Assembly: GCA_937922795.1 (NCBI GenBank)
Contig: CALAJK010000061.1
Coordinates: 1-64,000, forward strand
DNA: 64,000 nucleotides
Source of the DNA: an uncultured Anaerolineae bacterium
GTDB taxonomy: Bacteria > Chloroflexota > Anaerolineae > Aggregatilineales > Phototrophicaceae
Direction of reading: 5' to 3'
In this document: piece by piece, positions 18,450 to 28,652 of the stretch
How the letters are laid out: each line of letters begins with the position of its first letter
How positions within the stretch are numbered: position 1 is the first letter of the stretch
Notes under the pieces: generated by a model
What the model saw: the letters and a program-made list of their open reading frames with translations, nothing else
Told to the model about the DNA's origin: nothing
The model's database searches: none
Made by a program: the position numbers and the translations under genes

Positions 18450-18654
18450 ACCGGGGAAAATCGGTCACTGTTGTCTTTACGATTGTAGAGACCAATGACG
18501 ACGGCGGCAAGCATCTATTCGTTCACGCGCCGTCGTGGCCGGCGCAGTGCCCCAATCATCTATCCGCGCCTTTGGCCGTCTCGCCACCTCGCATTCACGC
18601 AGTTTGCAGTATTCTGCGTGCTGTCCACGTACCTGTTCTATAGAGGAGGCGTGG

Positions 18655-19230
18655 ATGAAGCGACAACTGAAGCTGTCCGATGAACATGCTTTGATCCAGC
18701 AGGCACAACGGAATCCGGCGCGGTTTACTAGGCTTTATCGCGCTTATGTCGAGCGCGTGTATGGGTATGTCGCCTACCGACTGAAGAATGCGCAGGAGGC
18801 GGAAGACCTGACTGCGACTATTTTCATGCAGGCCTTCCGCCGCTTGCCTCAGTACGACCCAACGCGCGGCAGCTTCTCGGCTTGGTTGTTCGGTATCGCC
18901 CATCATGCTCTCCTCGATCATTGGCGGCGCAACTCCCATCAGAACGCCGCGCTAGTGGAAGATGGTGAGGGCTGGGCCGTGGACACTTCGCTAGAACAAT
19001 CTGCGATCCGATCCGAACAAGCGGCCTTTGTCCGCCGGATGATCGCCATGCTGCCCGCTCGCCGCCGCGAAGTCGTGGTTTTGAAGTTCTTCGGCGGGCT
19101 GCGGAACAAAGAGATCGCAGCGGTGCTCGGCTTAGATGAACGTACAGTAGCCAGTCAGCTCAGTCGTGCGCTGGATGATTTGAGAAAACTGCTAGCAGTT
19201 GAGGAGGAGCGGCGTGACACAGCCTCATGA
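18655..19230 (+). CDS. ECF-type RNA polymerase sigma factor
   Basis: Region 2 (YRAYVERVYGYVAYRLKNAQEAEDLTATIFMQAFRRLPQYDPTRGSFSAWLFGIAHHALLDHWRR) and region 4 (VVVLKFFGGLRNKEIAAVLGLDERTVASQLSRALDDLRKLL). SD AGGAGG before the ATG at 18655. Confidence 0.92.
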   Translation: MKRQLKLSDEHALIQQAQRNPARFTRLYRAYVERVYGYVAYRLKNAQEAEDLTATIFMQAFRRLPQYDPTRGSFSAWLFGIAHHALLDHWRRNSHQNAALVEDGEGWAVDTSLEQSAIRSEQAAFVRRMIAMLPARRREVVVLKFFGGLRNKEIAAVLGLDERTVASQLSRALDDLRKLLAVEEERRDTAS

Positions 19231-20431
19231 TTTTGAACACATCGATCAACTGCTGCGCGATGAAACACGGGCTGGCGCGGATGACCGCCTGTATGTCCAG
19301 CTGATACAGGCTGCGCCCCGTCCCAGCGAAGCTTTCGTTCAATCCCTGGAAAAACGGTTTGAACAGGAGAGATCTGCCATGCGTATTCCAAGAAGAGGCC
19401 GTCAAGCTGCGGCGCTGGTGGCCGTTTGTCTGCTGATGGTTGGCGCTGTATTGGCGCTGGATAGTCTGCTGAACCAGGCGCTCAACTCGGATGCTGGACT
19501 CCAGAGCGTCCGCGAAGAGGGCAAGGGCGTTGAGTTGAACCTGTCGGCGGAGGTTGATCAGTTCACCGTGGACATTCAGTGGGGCTACGCGGACCCGCAG
19601 CGGATCAGCCTGGGCTATGTCATTCGGGCGCACGATGACCAGGTATATACCAATATGGACATCGTGGACGCGCTCTTGACCCTGGCCGATGGTCGACAGG
19701 TGGCGCTGCAGTCGCCTGGCCTGCACCTGATCGAGAACAACCAGTCCGCGGGCAGGCTGGAAGCAGACGCTGCGGCTCTGGAGCTGGGCGATGAACTGAA
19801 TGCCCAATTATCATTCCGGCTGGCTTATGCCCATTACGCTCATCGGACGGCCGTGCCGCTGCCAGGTCCCGGATCTTCTGCCATGCGGCTGGAGGACTGG
19901 ATGCTGCGCACGCCGCCGGTGACGTTCGATCTCCGTCTGCCGGTGGAAGCTGGCTATACCGTCCAGCTCGATCTGGCCGCTGAAGACGCAGGAATCGAGA
20001 TGCGCCTGCGCGAATTCCAGGCAGCCCCGTCCTCAGGCCGCGCGCTCGTGTGCTTCGCCCCGCCGCCGCGGCCGGACGAGGAGGCCTGGGAGTGGGATGT
20101 GCTGAATGCGACGCTCGCATACAACGGTGAGCCAATCGCCACCTGGGCCGGCGGACGTTATACAGCGGAAGGGTGCAGCGAGATTCGTTTTGCCGAAAGT
20201 CTGCCGCTGGAACCTGGTACGTGGACCTTGACCGTTCACGAGATCGACGGCGTCCGCACCCGGCTGCCAAATGGCCCTGAATGGGAAGCGACGGTTACGG
20301 CGGCCGGGGGCGAAATCCAAGCGCTGGAAGGCGGCACAGGCAGTCTGTCGCTGCCGGCAGGCGCAGATGAAGCGCTCGGGCTGCGCGGGCGGATTTCGGG
20401 CCGATGGACATTCATCTTTGATGCGCCATAA
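19214..20431 (+). CDS. Anti-sigma factor-like membrane protein (DUF4179-like)
   Basis: Overlaps the sigma-factor stop; cytoplasmic N-terminus, one TM (AAALVAVCLLMVGAVLAL), large extracytoplasmic beta-rich domain. Confidence 0.75.
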   Translation: MTQPHDFEHIDQLLRDETRAGADDRLYVQLIQAAPRPSEAFVQSLEKRFEQERSAMRIPRRGRQAAALVAVCLLMVGAVLALDSLLNQALNSDAGLQSVREEGKGVELNLSAEVDQFTVDIQWGYADPQRISLGYVIRAHDDQVYTNMDIVDALLTLADGRQVALQSPGLHLIENNQSAGRLEADAAALELGDELNAQLSFRLAYAHYAHRTAVPLPGPGSSAMRLEDWMLRTPPVTFDLRLPVEAGYTVQLDLAAEDAGIEMRLREFQAAPSSGRALVCFAPPPRPDEEAWEWDVLNATLAYNGEPIATWAGGRYTAEGCSEIRFAESLPLEPGTWTLTVHEIDGVRTRLPNGPEWEATVTAAGGEIQALEGGTGSLSLPAGADEALGLRGRISGRWTFIFDAP

Positions 20432-20469
20432 ACGTCACTCCACCTGAGCCTCACAGCCGCTCCGCTGCG

Positions 20470-20528
20470 GGGGCGATCAGACATCGCCCCAGAAATGTTC
20501 AGGGCGAACCAGAGTGTTCGCCCTGAAC
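20470..20528. terminator. Tandem hairpins between convergent genes (bidirectional terminator or repeat element)
   Basis: GGGGCGAT-cagac-ATCGCCCC (20470-20490) and GTTCAGGGCGAA-ccagagtg-TTCGCCCTGAAC (20497-20528), both perfect. Confidence 0.65.
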
Positions 20529-20558
20529 GCATTCCTACGGCTGGTGAACGGTTGGGAT

Positions 20559-23117
20559 TCAGACGGGTTGGTTGGCCGTCTCGACTTCGACTGCCGGCAT
20601 CTCGGCGGCCTGGACGTCGGTCTCCGGCGGGAGCAGCGCCGCCTCCAGCACTTCATCCACGCGCTCCGCCAGGATGAAGGTCAGATCGTCGCGCACTTCC
20701 TGCGGCAGATCATCCAGATCATTGGCGTTCTTGTGCGGGATGATGACGGTGTCCACGCCGAAGCGGTGCGCCGCCAGCACTTTGTCCTTGATGCCGCCCA
20801 CCGGCAGCACCAGCCCGCGCAGGGTGATCTCGCCGGTCATGGCGACGTTGGTGCGCACGCGCCGGCCAGTCAGCAGCGACGCCAGCGCCACCGCCATCGT
20901 CACGCCCGCCGACGGACCGTCCTTCGGCACAGCGCCCGCCGGGACGTGGATGTGGATATCGGACTTCTCAAAGAAGTTGGGATCAATGCCTAGTTCTTCG
21001 GCCTTCGAACGGATATAGGTCAGGGCCGTGCGGGCGCTCTCCTGCATGACCTCGCCGAGCTGACCGGTATACTGGAAGCCCTTGCCGCCGGGCATCCGGG
21101 CGGCCTCTACGAACAGCACGTCGCCGCCGACCGGCGTCCAGGCCAGGCCAGTGGCCACGCCGGGGCGGTCGGTGCGTTCGGCCAGCTCCTCGCGATAGCC
21201 GTAGCGCGGCTTGCCCAACAGCTCGCGCACCATCGCTTCGTCCACCACGATCTTGCCGACCTGGCCTTCGGCGATGCGCGTCACCACTTTGCGCGCCGCC
21301 CGGCCGATCTCGCGCTCCAGCGTGCGGACGCCCGCCTCGCGGGTGTAGTCGCGTATGATCAAGGTCAGCGCTTCCGGCGTGAATTCGATCTCCTCTGGGC
21401 GCAGGCCGTTCTCGCGGATTTGCCGCGGCACCAGGTACTGCTGGGCGATGGCGGCCTTCTCCTGCTCGGTATAGCCGCTCAGGTGAATGATCTCCATCCG
21501 GTCGCGCAGCGGGCCGGGGATCGGCTCCAGCTCGTTGGCGGTGGTGATGAAGAACACCTCGCTCAGGTCGAACGCCACGTCCAGGTAGTGGTCGCGGAAC
21601 TCGGCGTTCTGCTCTGGGTCGAGCACTTCCAGCAGGGCGCTGGCCGGGTCGCCGCGGAAGTCGCGGCCCAGCTTGTCCACCTCATCCAGCATGATGACTG
21701 GATTACGCGACTCAACGCGCCGGATCGTCTGGATGATCCGCCCCGGCATAGCGCCGATGTAGGTGCGCCGAAAGCCGCGGATTTCAGCCTCATCGCGCAC
21801 CCCGCCCAGGCTCATGCGGATGAACTTGCGGCCCATGGCGCGGGCGATGGACGCGCCCAGCGAAGTCTTGCCGACGCCGGGCGGGCCGACAAAACACAGG
21901 ATCGCGCCCTTGCGTTCGCGCCGGATGACGTAATCGATGGCTTCTTTCTCCTCGGCGTCGACGCCGCGCTCGGCGCGCAGCTTGCGCACGGCCAGATATT
22001 CCAGGATGCGCTCCTTGATGTCCTTCAGGCCGTAGTGGTCGGCATCCAGCACCTGGCGCGCATGGGCGATGTCCAGATGGTCTTCGGTGCGCTTGGACCA
22101 CGGCAGACTGACCAGCCAGTCCAGGTAAGTGCGGATGACGCCGTACTCCGCCGCCGCTGTCGGCAGTTTGGACAGCCGGTCGAGTTCGCGCTCAGCTTCT
22201 TTCTGCGCTTCTTCCGACATGCCGGCCTCGGCGATGCGCTTGCGGAAGTTTTCGATCTCCGCCGCCTGCTCGTCGCCTTCGCCTAGCTCGCGCTGGATCG
22301 CCTTGAGCTGCTCGCGCAGGAAGTACTCCCGCTGCATCTTCTCCATCTCAGACTGGGCTTCGGTCTGGATCTTGCGGCCCAGCTCCAGCACCTCCAGCTC
22401 TTTGGTCAAGATGGTCATCAGGCGGCGCAGCTTGGCGTCGGTGCTCTCCAGCTCCAGCAGCTCCTGCGCGTCCTCCAGGCTAATGCGAATGTAAGTGGCG
22501 ATGGCGTACACGAGCTGCAGCGGGTCGTCTACGTTGAGCGCCGACGTGATCAGTTCGCCGGGGATGTTCGGCACCAGGTCAGCCAGCCGCGTGAAGAGGT
22601 TGACGACGTTGCGCACCATCGCCTCGACTTCCAGCGTATCCTCGCTGGTCTCCGGGATGGCGCGGACGCGCGCGCGCAGATACGGCTCAGTCCGGGTGTA
22701 TTCCTCGATCCGGATGCGCGCCAGCCCCTGCACGAGCAGGCGGATCGTGCCGTCTGGGGCGCGGAACAGCCGGTGGATCGAGGCCAGCGTGCCGACTTGA
22801 TAGACATCGTCCGGGCCGGGCGTCTCCATTTCGGGATCTTTGGCCGCCACCAGGCCGATCAGCCGATCGCCGGAGACGACATCATCCACCAGCTTGATGC
22901 TGCGCGGCTGACCGACGGTCAGCGGGATGGCAGTTTGCGGGTAGACCACTAGGCCGCGCAGCGGTAGGATCGGCAGTTCCGCCGGGATATCAGTCTGGTC
23001 AAATTCTCCGTCTGCGTTCACCGCATCGGGCGCATTGGCGTCCGCCTGCGACTCGGTCGAGCCGCTGTCGGGGCGAGCCCAGAAGGGTGAGCGCATTTTC
23101 CGTTGTATGTAGATCAT
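20559..23117 (-). CDS. lon: ATP-dependent Lon protease (alternative start 23096)
   Basis: [75 protein letters not shown] (catalytic Ser), [20 protein letters not shown]. Confidence 0.97.
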   Translation of the reverse strand: MIYIQRKMRSPFWARPDSGSTESQADANAPDAVNADGEFDQTDIPAELPILPLRGLVVYPQTAIPLTVGQPRSIKLVDDVVSGDRLIGLVAAKDPEMETPGPDDVYQVGTLASIHRLFRAPDGTIRLLVQGLARIRIEEYTRTEPYLRARVRAIPETSEDTLEVEAMVRNVVNLFTRLADLVPNIPGELITSALNVDDPLQLVYAIATYIRISLEDAQELLELESTDAKLRRLMTILTKELEVLELGRKIQTEAQSEMEKMQREYFLREQLKAIQRELGEGDEQAAEIENFRKRIAEAGMSEEAQKEAERELDRLSKLPTAAAEYGVIRTYLDWLVSLPWSKRTEDHLDIAHARQVLDADHYGLKDIKERILEYLAVRKLRAERGVDAEEKEAIDYVIRRERKGAILCFVGPPGVGKTSLGASIARAMGRKFIRMSLGGVRDEAEIRGFRRTYIGAMPGRIIQTIRRVESRNPVIMLDEVDKLGRDFRGDPASALLEVLDPEQNAEFRDHYLDVAFDLSEVFFITTANELEPIPGPLRDRMEIIHLSGYTEQEKAAIAQQYLVPRQIRENGLRPEEIEFTPEALTLIIRDYTREAGVRTLEREIGRAARKVVTRIAEGQVGKIVVDEAMVRELLGKPRYGYREELAERTDRPGVATGLAWTPVGGDVLFVEAARMPGGKGFQYTGQLGEVMQESARTALTYIRSKAEELGIDPNFFEKSDIHIHVPAGAVPKDGPSAGVTMAVALASLLTGRRVRTNVAMTGEITLRGLVLPVGGIKDKVLAAHRFGVDTVIIPHKNANDLDDLPQEVRDDLTFILAERVDEVLEAALLPPETDVQAAEMPAVEVETANQPV

Positions 23118-23403
23118 CGGTCGTCTGTCCTGTCAATGATCACAATCAGGCTGGTATGAGCCGCCGGCATGGTTTGCACTGCACGAAGGGATGCTGGATG
23201 CCGGCGGGCAGGTATCAGGGAATCGGGCAGGCGATCTTATCCCCTTTTTTGTCCTGAGTATAACGCCTGCAAGTAAGAAATAAATTAGATCACCATTTTC
23301 ATTGTAACAGAAGACCGCTGTATGGTCGGATGATCGCCGCATAAACAGGTTGAGTATACAATGGCTGCTTCGGACGGATACACGTGGTGACAGGATGGCG
23401 CAT

Positions 23404-24006
23404 ATGAAGATCGGGATTTTGGGGGCGGGTTCGGTAGGGCAGTCGTTCGCGCGGGCGGTGCTGCCGCTGGGGCACGATGTCATGCTCAGCTCGCGCGCGC
23501 CGCACAGCGAGGCGATGCAGCAGTTGGCGCAGGAACTTGGCGCGCCGGTGAGCACCGTCGCCGAGACCATCACCTTCGGCGACCTGATCGCGCTGGCGCT
23601 GCGCTGGGACGCCGTCCCCGGCGTCATCGCCCAGGGGCGCTGGGACGGCAAGGTCATCGTGGATATGACCAACCGCTTTGGCGGTGGTTCGGGCTTCTCC
23701 GCCGCTCAGGATCTGGCGCGGCTGGCCCCGGACGCGCAGGTCGTCAAAGCCTTCAACACGCTGGGGGCTGAACACTATACCAACCCGATCTTCGACGGCC
23801 AGGCGGCGACGCTGTTCATCGCCGGCGACAGCCCAGACGCCAAACAGGTCGTCCGACGGCTGGCCGAGGCGATGGGGTTCGACGTGGTCGACGCCGGCGA
23901 TCTGGCCGCCAGCAGCCACCTAGAAGCGCTGGCGGCGCTGTGGGTGCACCTGGCGCTGCGCGCCGGGTACGGCCGGCAGATCGCCTTCAAGCTGCTGCGA
24001 CGGTAG
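23404..24006 (+). CDS. NADPH-dependent F420 reductase-like / NADP oxidoreductase (F420_oxidored fold)
   Basis: MKIGILGAGSVGQSFARAVLPLGHDVMLSSR; DMTNRFG; VVKAFNTLGAEHY; LFIAGDSPDAKQVVRRLAEAMGFDVVDAG. Confidence 0.85.
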   Translation: MKIGILGAGSVGQSFARAVLPLGHDVMLSSRAPHSEAMQQLAQELGAPVSTVAETITFGDLIALALRWDAVPGVIAQGRWDGKVIVDMTNRFGGGSGFSAAQDLARLAPDAQVVKAFNTLGAEHYTNPIFDGQAATLFIAGDSPDAKQVVRRLAEAMGFDVVDAGDLAASSHLEALAALWVHLALRAGYGRQIAFKLLRR

Positions 24007-24101
24007 CCGAAGCCCTGCCATCACCCCTGACTTTGCGCCCGCTTTCCCGTTTGGCGGCCTCATCGCTATAATTAGCGGTGTAGCAGAAATGCGAGGCCGC
24101 G

Positions 24102-25826
24102 ATGCGACGGTATACCTGCCTTTCCATCCTCATGCTGCTGGCGCTGGTCAGTTCAGTGCGGGCGCAGCCCATCACCGATGTGCGCCGCTTTGTGCTGGAG
24201 ACCCGCGCCAATCTGGAGTTCCTGGCCAATGCGGTGGCCGGCGAAGGCGTGCGCCCAGAAGCCTGGACGTTCAACGTCAACGACGTCAGTTCGCCGACGT
24301 TCATCGCCGACCTGTGGTTCGATCTGGAGCAGATCGCCGACCAGATCTACGGGGCGGGCGTGCGCCCGGAAGCCTGGAACGGCGCCCCCGCCACCAGCGA
24401 CGCCGCCATCGCCGCCCGCAACATCCGCCATGATCTGGAGCTGGCCGCCGACCAGCAGTTCGGCGCGGCCAACCGCCCCGACAACTGGCGGCCGGCGCCG
24501 CCGCTGGTGCGCTGTGACCGGGCGGTGCAGAACCTGGCCAAGACGCTGGACGAAGCCTTCAACTACAATCTCCAGACCCCCGACACGACCGCCAACTACT
24601 GCAACGTAGTGGCGGGCGAAGTCGAGGCGCAGGTGCTGCGGCTGGTGCTGGCCACGCCGGAGGCCGAAGCCCGGCTGCCTGATTTGATTCTGGCGGTGCG
24701 CGGCGACCTGGAACGGCTGGCCGATGAGGAGTTCGGCGTCAATATCCGGCCGGAGGGGTGGAAGGCCAACAAAGACAAGAACTCGCCTACGCTGCTGAGC
24801 GATACATTCCTTGACCTGGACACGCTGGCCAATACTGAACTGGGGTTAGGCCGCCGCCCGCCAGGCTGGATTGGGCTGCTGCCCAACGCCGCCGCCCTAG
24901 CCTACCGCAACCTGCGCCACGACCTGGAGCTGCTGGCGAACGAACTGGGGCGCGTCCCGCGTCCGCGCGGCTGGCAGGGCGTTGACCCACTGGCGATCTG
25001 CGACCCGATGGTGCAGAACCTAGCGGCGCTGCTGGCGCAGGTGTACGGCTTCAGCACAGCGGAGATCCCTCTGGGCGGGGGCTTCTGCCGCGATGCGGCG
25101 CTGGCGGCTAACCAGCTCGCCGAACAGCCGCCGGCGCTGGAGGGCGAGGGCGGCGAACAGGCCGAGGCTGATCGCTTCGTGGCGCAGTCGCAATACGCTT
25201 TCAGCTATCTCGATCCGGCGGCCACCCAGTACATGGGGGTCATGCCGCCCGGCACGCGCTTCAAGGCCTGGTATCGCAACTTTGGCGAATCGACCATGAT
25301 GTTCGTCAGCGGCCAGGATTTCGCCGTGTTCGTTGATCTGCGCTGGACGACGCTGCCGCCGGAGATCTTCCAGCGGCTGCCCACGCTGGAGGGCGTGAAG
25401 CCGCTGACCTTCTGCGATGCGAGCTGGTGCAACGGCCCTGGGCCGACGCCGACGCCGACGGGCGCGGGCGCGATCGCCGCGCTGCTCAATGCTGGCACGC
25501 CGCAGGCTGCCCCCAGCGTGCAGGAGATCCAGGCGCAGAAGACCCGGGTATCGTGGAACAACATCCGCGTCACCTACCTGTTGGACAACCCGACCACCCG
25601 CACCGCTCAGGTGACGCTGGAGATCTGCACCGACACCAGCCAGACGGTGTGCGAGCCGGTGCTGAAGGTCTTCGACAACGCCCTGGGCGCGCCCAAACCG
25701 GTGCTGTCGCAGTTCAACGGGCTGAACGTGTACGAGTTCCCGTATGGCTACTCGTCTAACCTGATCATCGAAGGCGCGACGCTGTTCTCGCCGGATGTAT
25801 GGATCAGCGATCCGACCATCCGCTGA
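24102..25826 (+). CDS. Secreted repeat protein with duplicated 3x'DLExLA..G..RPxxW' module plus C-terminal beta domain
   Basis: Signal peptide, six RPxxW repeats (RPEAW, RPEAW, RPDNW, RPEGW, RPPGW, RPRGW) in two sets of three, each followed by a Cys-containing helix (RCDRAVQNLAKTLDEAF / ICDPMVQNLAALLAQVY). Confidence 0.8.
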   Translation: MRRYTCLSILMLLALVSSVRAQPITDVRRFVLETRANLEFLANAVAGEGVRPEAWTFNVNDVSSPTFIADLWFDLEQIADQIYGAGVRPEAWNGAPATSDAAIAARNIRHDLELAADQQFGAANRPDNWRPAPPLVRCDRAVQNLAKTLDEAFNYNLQTPDTTANYCNVVAGEVEAQVLRLVLATPEAEARLPDLILAVRGDLERLADEEFGVNIRPEGWKANKDKNSPTLLSDTFLDLDTLANTELGLGRRPPGWIGLLPNAAALAYRNLRHDLELLANELGRVPRPRGWQGVDPLAICDPMVQNLAALLAQVYGFSTAEIPLGGGFCRDAALAANQLAEQPPALEGEGGEQAEADRFVAQSQYAFSYLDPAATQYMGVMPPGTRFKAWYRNFGESTMMFVSGQDFAVFVDLRWTTLPPEIFQRLPTLEGVKPLTFCDASWCNGPGPTPTPTGAGAIAALLNAGTPQAAPSVQEIQAQKTRVSWNNIRVTYLLDNPTTRTAQVTLEICTDTSQTVCEPVLKVFDNALGAPKPVLSQFNGLNVYEFPYGYSSNLIIEGATLFSPDVWISDPTIR

Positions 25827-25862
25827 GGCGGGTATGATGGCGGCGATCATCGGGATGGCGCG

Positions 25863-25883
25863 GGGCTGCGTATACCGCAGCCC
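25863..25883 (+). terminator. Stem-loop downstream of the repeat-protein gene
   Basis: GGGCTGCG-tatac-CGCAGCCC perfect 8-bp stem 37 nt after the stop codon; no U tract. Confidence 0.5.
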
Positions 25884-26028
25884 TGCGGTTTGTGATGCGC
25901 CGGACGAGCGATCGGCTGAGGAAAGCGGCATCAGGCGGTAACGAATGTCGGCTGCGCTTGAAGTGTCTGCCGCGCCCTGACGCCGGCGGGGGATAAGCCC
26001 TGCGCTTCGAGACAAACTACGATCAGGC

Positions 26029-26060
26029 CGTCAGCCAGTCGCTCCTACGGCTGGCTGACG
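26029..26060. repeat. Perfect inverted repeat/hairpin
   Basis: CGTCAGCCAG-tcgctcctacgg-CTGGCTGACG (10-bp arms). Confidence 0.6.
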
Positions 26061-26144
26061 CTTGAGCGCCGCCGCCGGGCGCGGGGTACACAAGCCGCCA
26101 CCTTGCCCCTATAATGCCAGCGAACGACGTCAGGAGTATGCATC

Positions 26145-27593
26145 ATGCGGATTCCAGTCTGGCTGCTGGTGGTGGGTATGCTGGTGGTGGTGGTCGTCAC
26201 CGGCCTGCTGTCGGTGACCGCTTTCACCGTCGCGCGGCAGGTGGCCATTGACGCCGGCGAGAGCGGCGTCCGGTTCGTGCCACCGGAGCAGAGCTTCAAC
26301 CTGGAGCCCACGCCGTCGCTGCCGCCCACGGCGGCCGTCGCCGCTGCGGCCACGCCCACGCCCGGCTCCCCGCTGGCCGCGCCCACGCCCGGCCCGACCG
26401 CCACGCTCGACCCGGCGGCGGGCATCGCCGATTGGACTGACCCGCGCCGCGTCAACCTGCTGCTGCTGGGCATCGACCAGCGCACCGGCGTAGATGAACC
26501 CGGCCCGTACCGCACCGATACCATGATCGTCGTCAGCGTCGACCCGGTGCGGAAAACCGCCGGCGTCCTGTCCATCCCCCGCGACCTATGGGTGAAGATC
26601 CCCGGCTTCAACCAGGGGCGCATCAACACCGCCAACTCGCTGGGCGACGCCAGCGCCTACCCTGGCGGCGGCCCGGCGCTGGCCGCCGAGACGGTGCGCC
26701 AGAACCTGGGCATCCCGGTCAGCAAGTATGTGCTGGTGAACTTCGACGTGTTCTTGAAAGTGGTCGAGACGCTGGCCCCGGACGGCGTGGAGATCTGCGT
26801 GCCGGAGCCGATCGACGATGCCGCCTATCCGGACGCCGGCTACGGCGTCATCCGCGTCCAGTTCGCCGCCGGCTGCCAGACGCTGAACGCGGAGCGGCTG
26901 CTCCAGTACGCCCGCACCCGCCACGGCAATTCGGACTTTGAGCGTTCGCGCCGCCAGCAGCAGGTGCTGCAAGCGCTGCGCGACAAAGTGTTGAGCGTGG
27001 GCGGCATCGCCAACTTCATCGGCCAAGCGCCTAAGCTGTGGAATGACCTGGCCGGCAGCTTCAAGACCAACCTCAGCCTCGATGAAATCCTCAGCCTGGG
27101 GCTGCTCATGCAGGAAATCCCGCGGGAGCACATCCGGTTCGGCGTGATTGACAACCTGTACGTCGACTTGGCGACCACCACCAGCGGCGACCAGGTGCTG
27201 GTCCCGCGCACCAACGCCATCCGGCTGCTGGTGCAGCAGGTGTTCAACCCGCAGGATGACCTGTCGCTGTCCGACCTGCGCGCGCGGGCGGAGGCGGAGA
27301 AGGCTTCGATCATCGTGCTGAACAATTCTGACGTGGCCGGTCTGGCGCGCCAAACCGGCGACTGGCTGGCCGGGCGCGGCGTCTCGGTGACGCAGGTGGG
27401 CAACGTGCCGCAGCCGAGCAACAGCGACACGGTGATTCAAGTGTACACGGGCAAGGTGTGGACGGGCAAATACCTGGCGGCGCTGCTGGGGCTGCCGCCC
27501 GAACGGGTGCGCCCCGGCGCGGACGGCTTGACCGCCAGCGACATCGCCATCCTGGTCGGGGCGGACATCCAGCCGAAGCTCAGCGCCCCGTGA
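26145..27593 (+). CDS. LytR-CpsA-Psr (LCP) family protein with LytR C-terminal domain
   Basis: NLLLLGIDQRTG...PYRTDTMIVVSVDPVRKTAGVLSIPRDLWVKIPGF, INTANSLG, ARTRHGNSDFERSRRQQQVLQALRDK; C-terminal IIVLNNSDVAGLARQTGDWLAGRGVSV. Confidence 0.95.
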   Translation: MRIPVWLLVVGMLVVVVVTGLLSVTAFTVARQVAIDAGESGVRFVPPEQSFNLEPTPSLPPTAAVAAAATPTPGSPLAAPTPGPTATLDPAAGIADWTDPRRVNLLLLGIDQRTGVDEPGPYRTDTMIVVSVDPVRKTAGVLSIPRDLWVKIPGFNQGRINTANSLGDASAYPGGGPALAAETVRQNLGIPVSKYVLVNFDVFLKVVETLAPDGVEICVPEPIDDAAYPDAGYGVIRVQFAAGCQTLNAERLLQYARTRHGNSDFERSRRQQQVLQALRDKVLSVGGIANFIGQAPKLWNDLAGSFKTNLSLDEILSLGLLMQEIPREHIRFGVIDNLYVDLATTTSGDQVLVPRTNAIRLLVQQVFNPQDDLSLSDLRARAEAEKASIIVLNNSDVAGLARQTGDWLAGRGVSVTQVGNVPQPSNSDTVIQVYTGKVWTGKYLAALLGLPPERVRPGADGLTASDIAILVGADIQPKLSAP

Positions 27594-27602
27594 GCCGGCT
27601 GC

Positions 27603-28652
27603 TCAGCGGGGGCGCAGGTCGGTCTCCGGCGTCAGCTCGCGCACCAGCGCGGCGATCAAACGGGCGGCGTGCTCCACATCGCTCATCTGCACCATCTCGT
27701 TCGGCGAATGCATGTAGCGGTTGGGGATGCTGATGACCGCGCTGGCCGCGCCGCCGCGCGTCAGGTAGATGGCGTCGGCGTCGGTGGCTGAGTTGTGCGC
27801 CGTCACCTTGACCGTGTACGGGATGCCATCGCGCTCGGCGATGTCCAGCAGCATCTGGTGCAGGATGGGGTTGTTCACCGAGCCGACGCTGATGGCCGGC
27901 CCGCCGCCCAGACGCGCCTCGCCGCGCAGCTTGCGGTCGGCGTTCGGGTAGTCGGTGGCGTGGGTCACATCCACGATGACCGCCGCCTGCGGCTCAAATG
28001 TGAAGGCGGAGGTGAACGCCCCGGCGAACGAGATCTCCTCTTGGGTGGTTGCCACCGCGGCCACCGTCGCCGCCGGGCGCTCCTGCGCCAGCAGCCGCAG
28101 CGCCTCCAGCACGGTGTAAGCGCCGATGCGGTTGTCTAGGCTGCGCGAAACCACGCGCCCATTGGGCAGCTCCACCACCGGCGCGTCAATCACGCCGACC
28201 GTGCCGACCCGCACCAGCTTCAGCGCGTCGGCGCGGCTGCTGACGCCGATGTCCAGCCACAGGTCTTCGATCTTGCTGGCCTTGTCGCGTTCGTCCGGCT
28301 TCATCAAGTGGATGGCTTTCTTGCCGACGACGCCGGTCACGTCGCCGCCCTTGCCCAGCAGCCGCACCCGCTGGCCGACCAGCACCTGCGGATCCCAGCC
28401 GCCCACGCCGGTGAAGTACAGATAGCCGTCATCATCCACATAGGTGACGATCAGGCCGATCTCATCCACATGGCCGGCCAGCATCACCCGCAGCGGGCCG
28501 CCGTGCAGCACGGCGTAGCTGTTGCCGGCCACATCGAGCTGCACCTCATCGGCGAAGGTGGCCGCTTCCTCCCGCCAGATGCGCGAAGGGTTGGCCTCGA
28601 AGTTCGATGGGCCGGGGGCTTGCAGCAGCCGCTTGAGAAACGCGAGCGTCAT
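27603..28652 (-). CDS. M42 family metallopeptidase (glutamyl aminopeptidase/cellulase M)
   Basis: VMLAGHVDEIGLIVTYVDDDGYLYFTGVGGWDPQVLVGQRV, DNRIGAYTVLEAL, ATTQEEISFAGA, VDVTHATDYP, YMHSPNEMVQMSDVEHAARL. Confidence 0.93.
   Translation of the reverse strand: MTLAFLKRLLQAPGPSNFEANPSRIWREEAATFADEVQLDVAGNSYAVLHGGPLRVMLAGHVDEIGLIVTYVDDDGYLYFTGVGGWDPQVLVGQRVRLLGKGGDVTGVVGKKAIHLMKPDERDKASKIEDLWLDIGVSSRADALKLVRVGTVGVIDAPVVELPNGRVVSRSLDNRIGAYTVLEALRLLAQERPAATVAAVATTQEEISFAGAFTSAFTFEPQAAVIVDVTHATDYPNADRKLRGEARLGGGPAISVGSVNNPILHQMLLDIAERDGIPYTVKVTAHNSATDADAIYLTRGGAASAVISIPNRYMHSPNEMVQMSDVEHAARLIAALVRELTPETDLRPR

Noticed and set aside
21420-22286. 288-aa plus-strand ORF
   Set aside because: Antisense shadow of lon.
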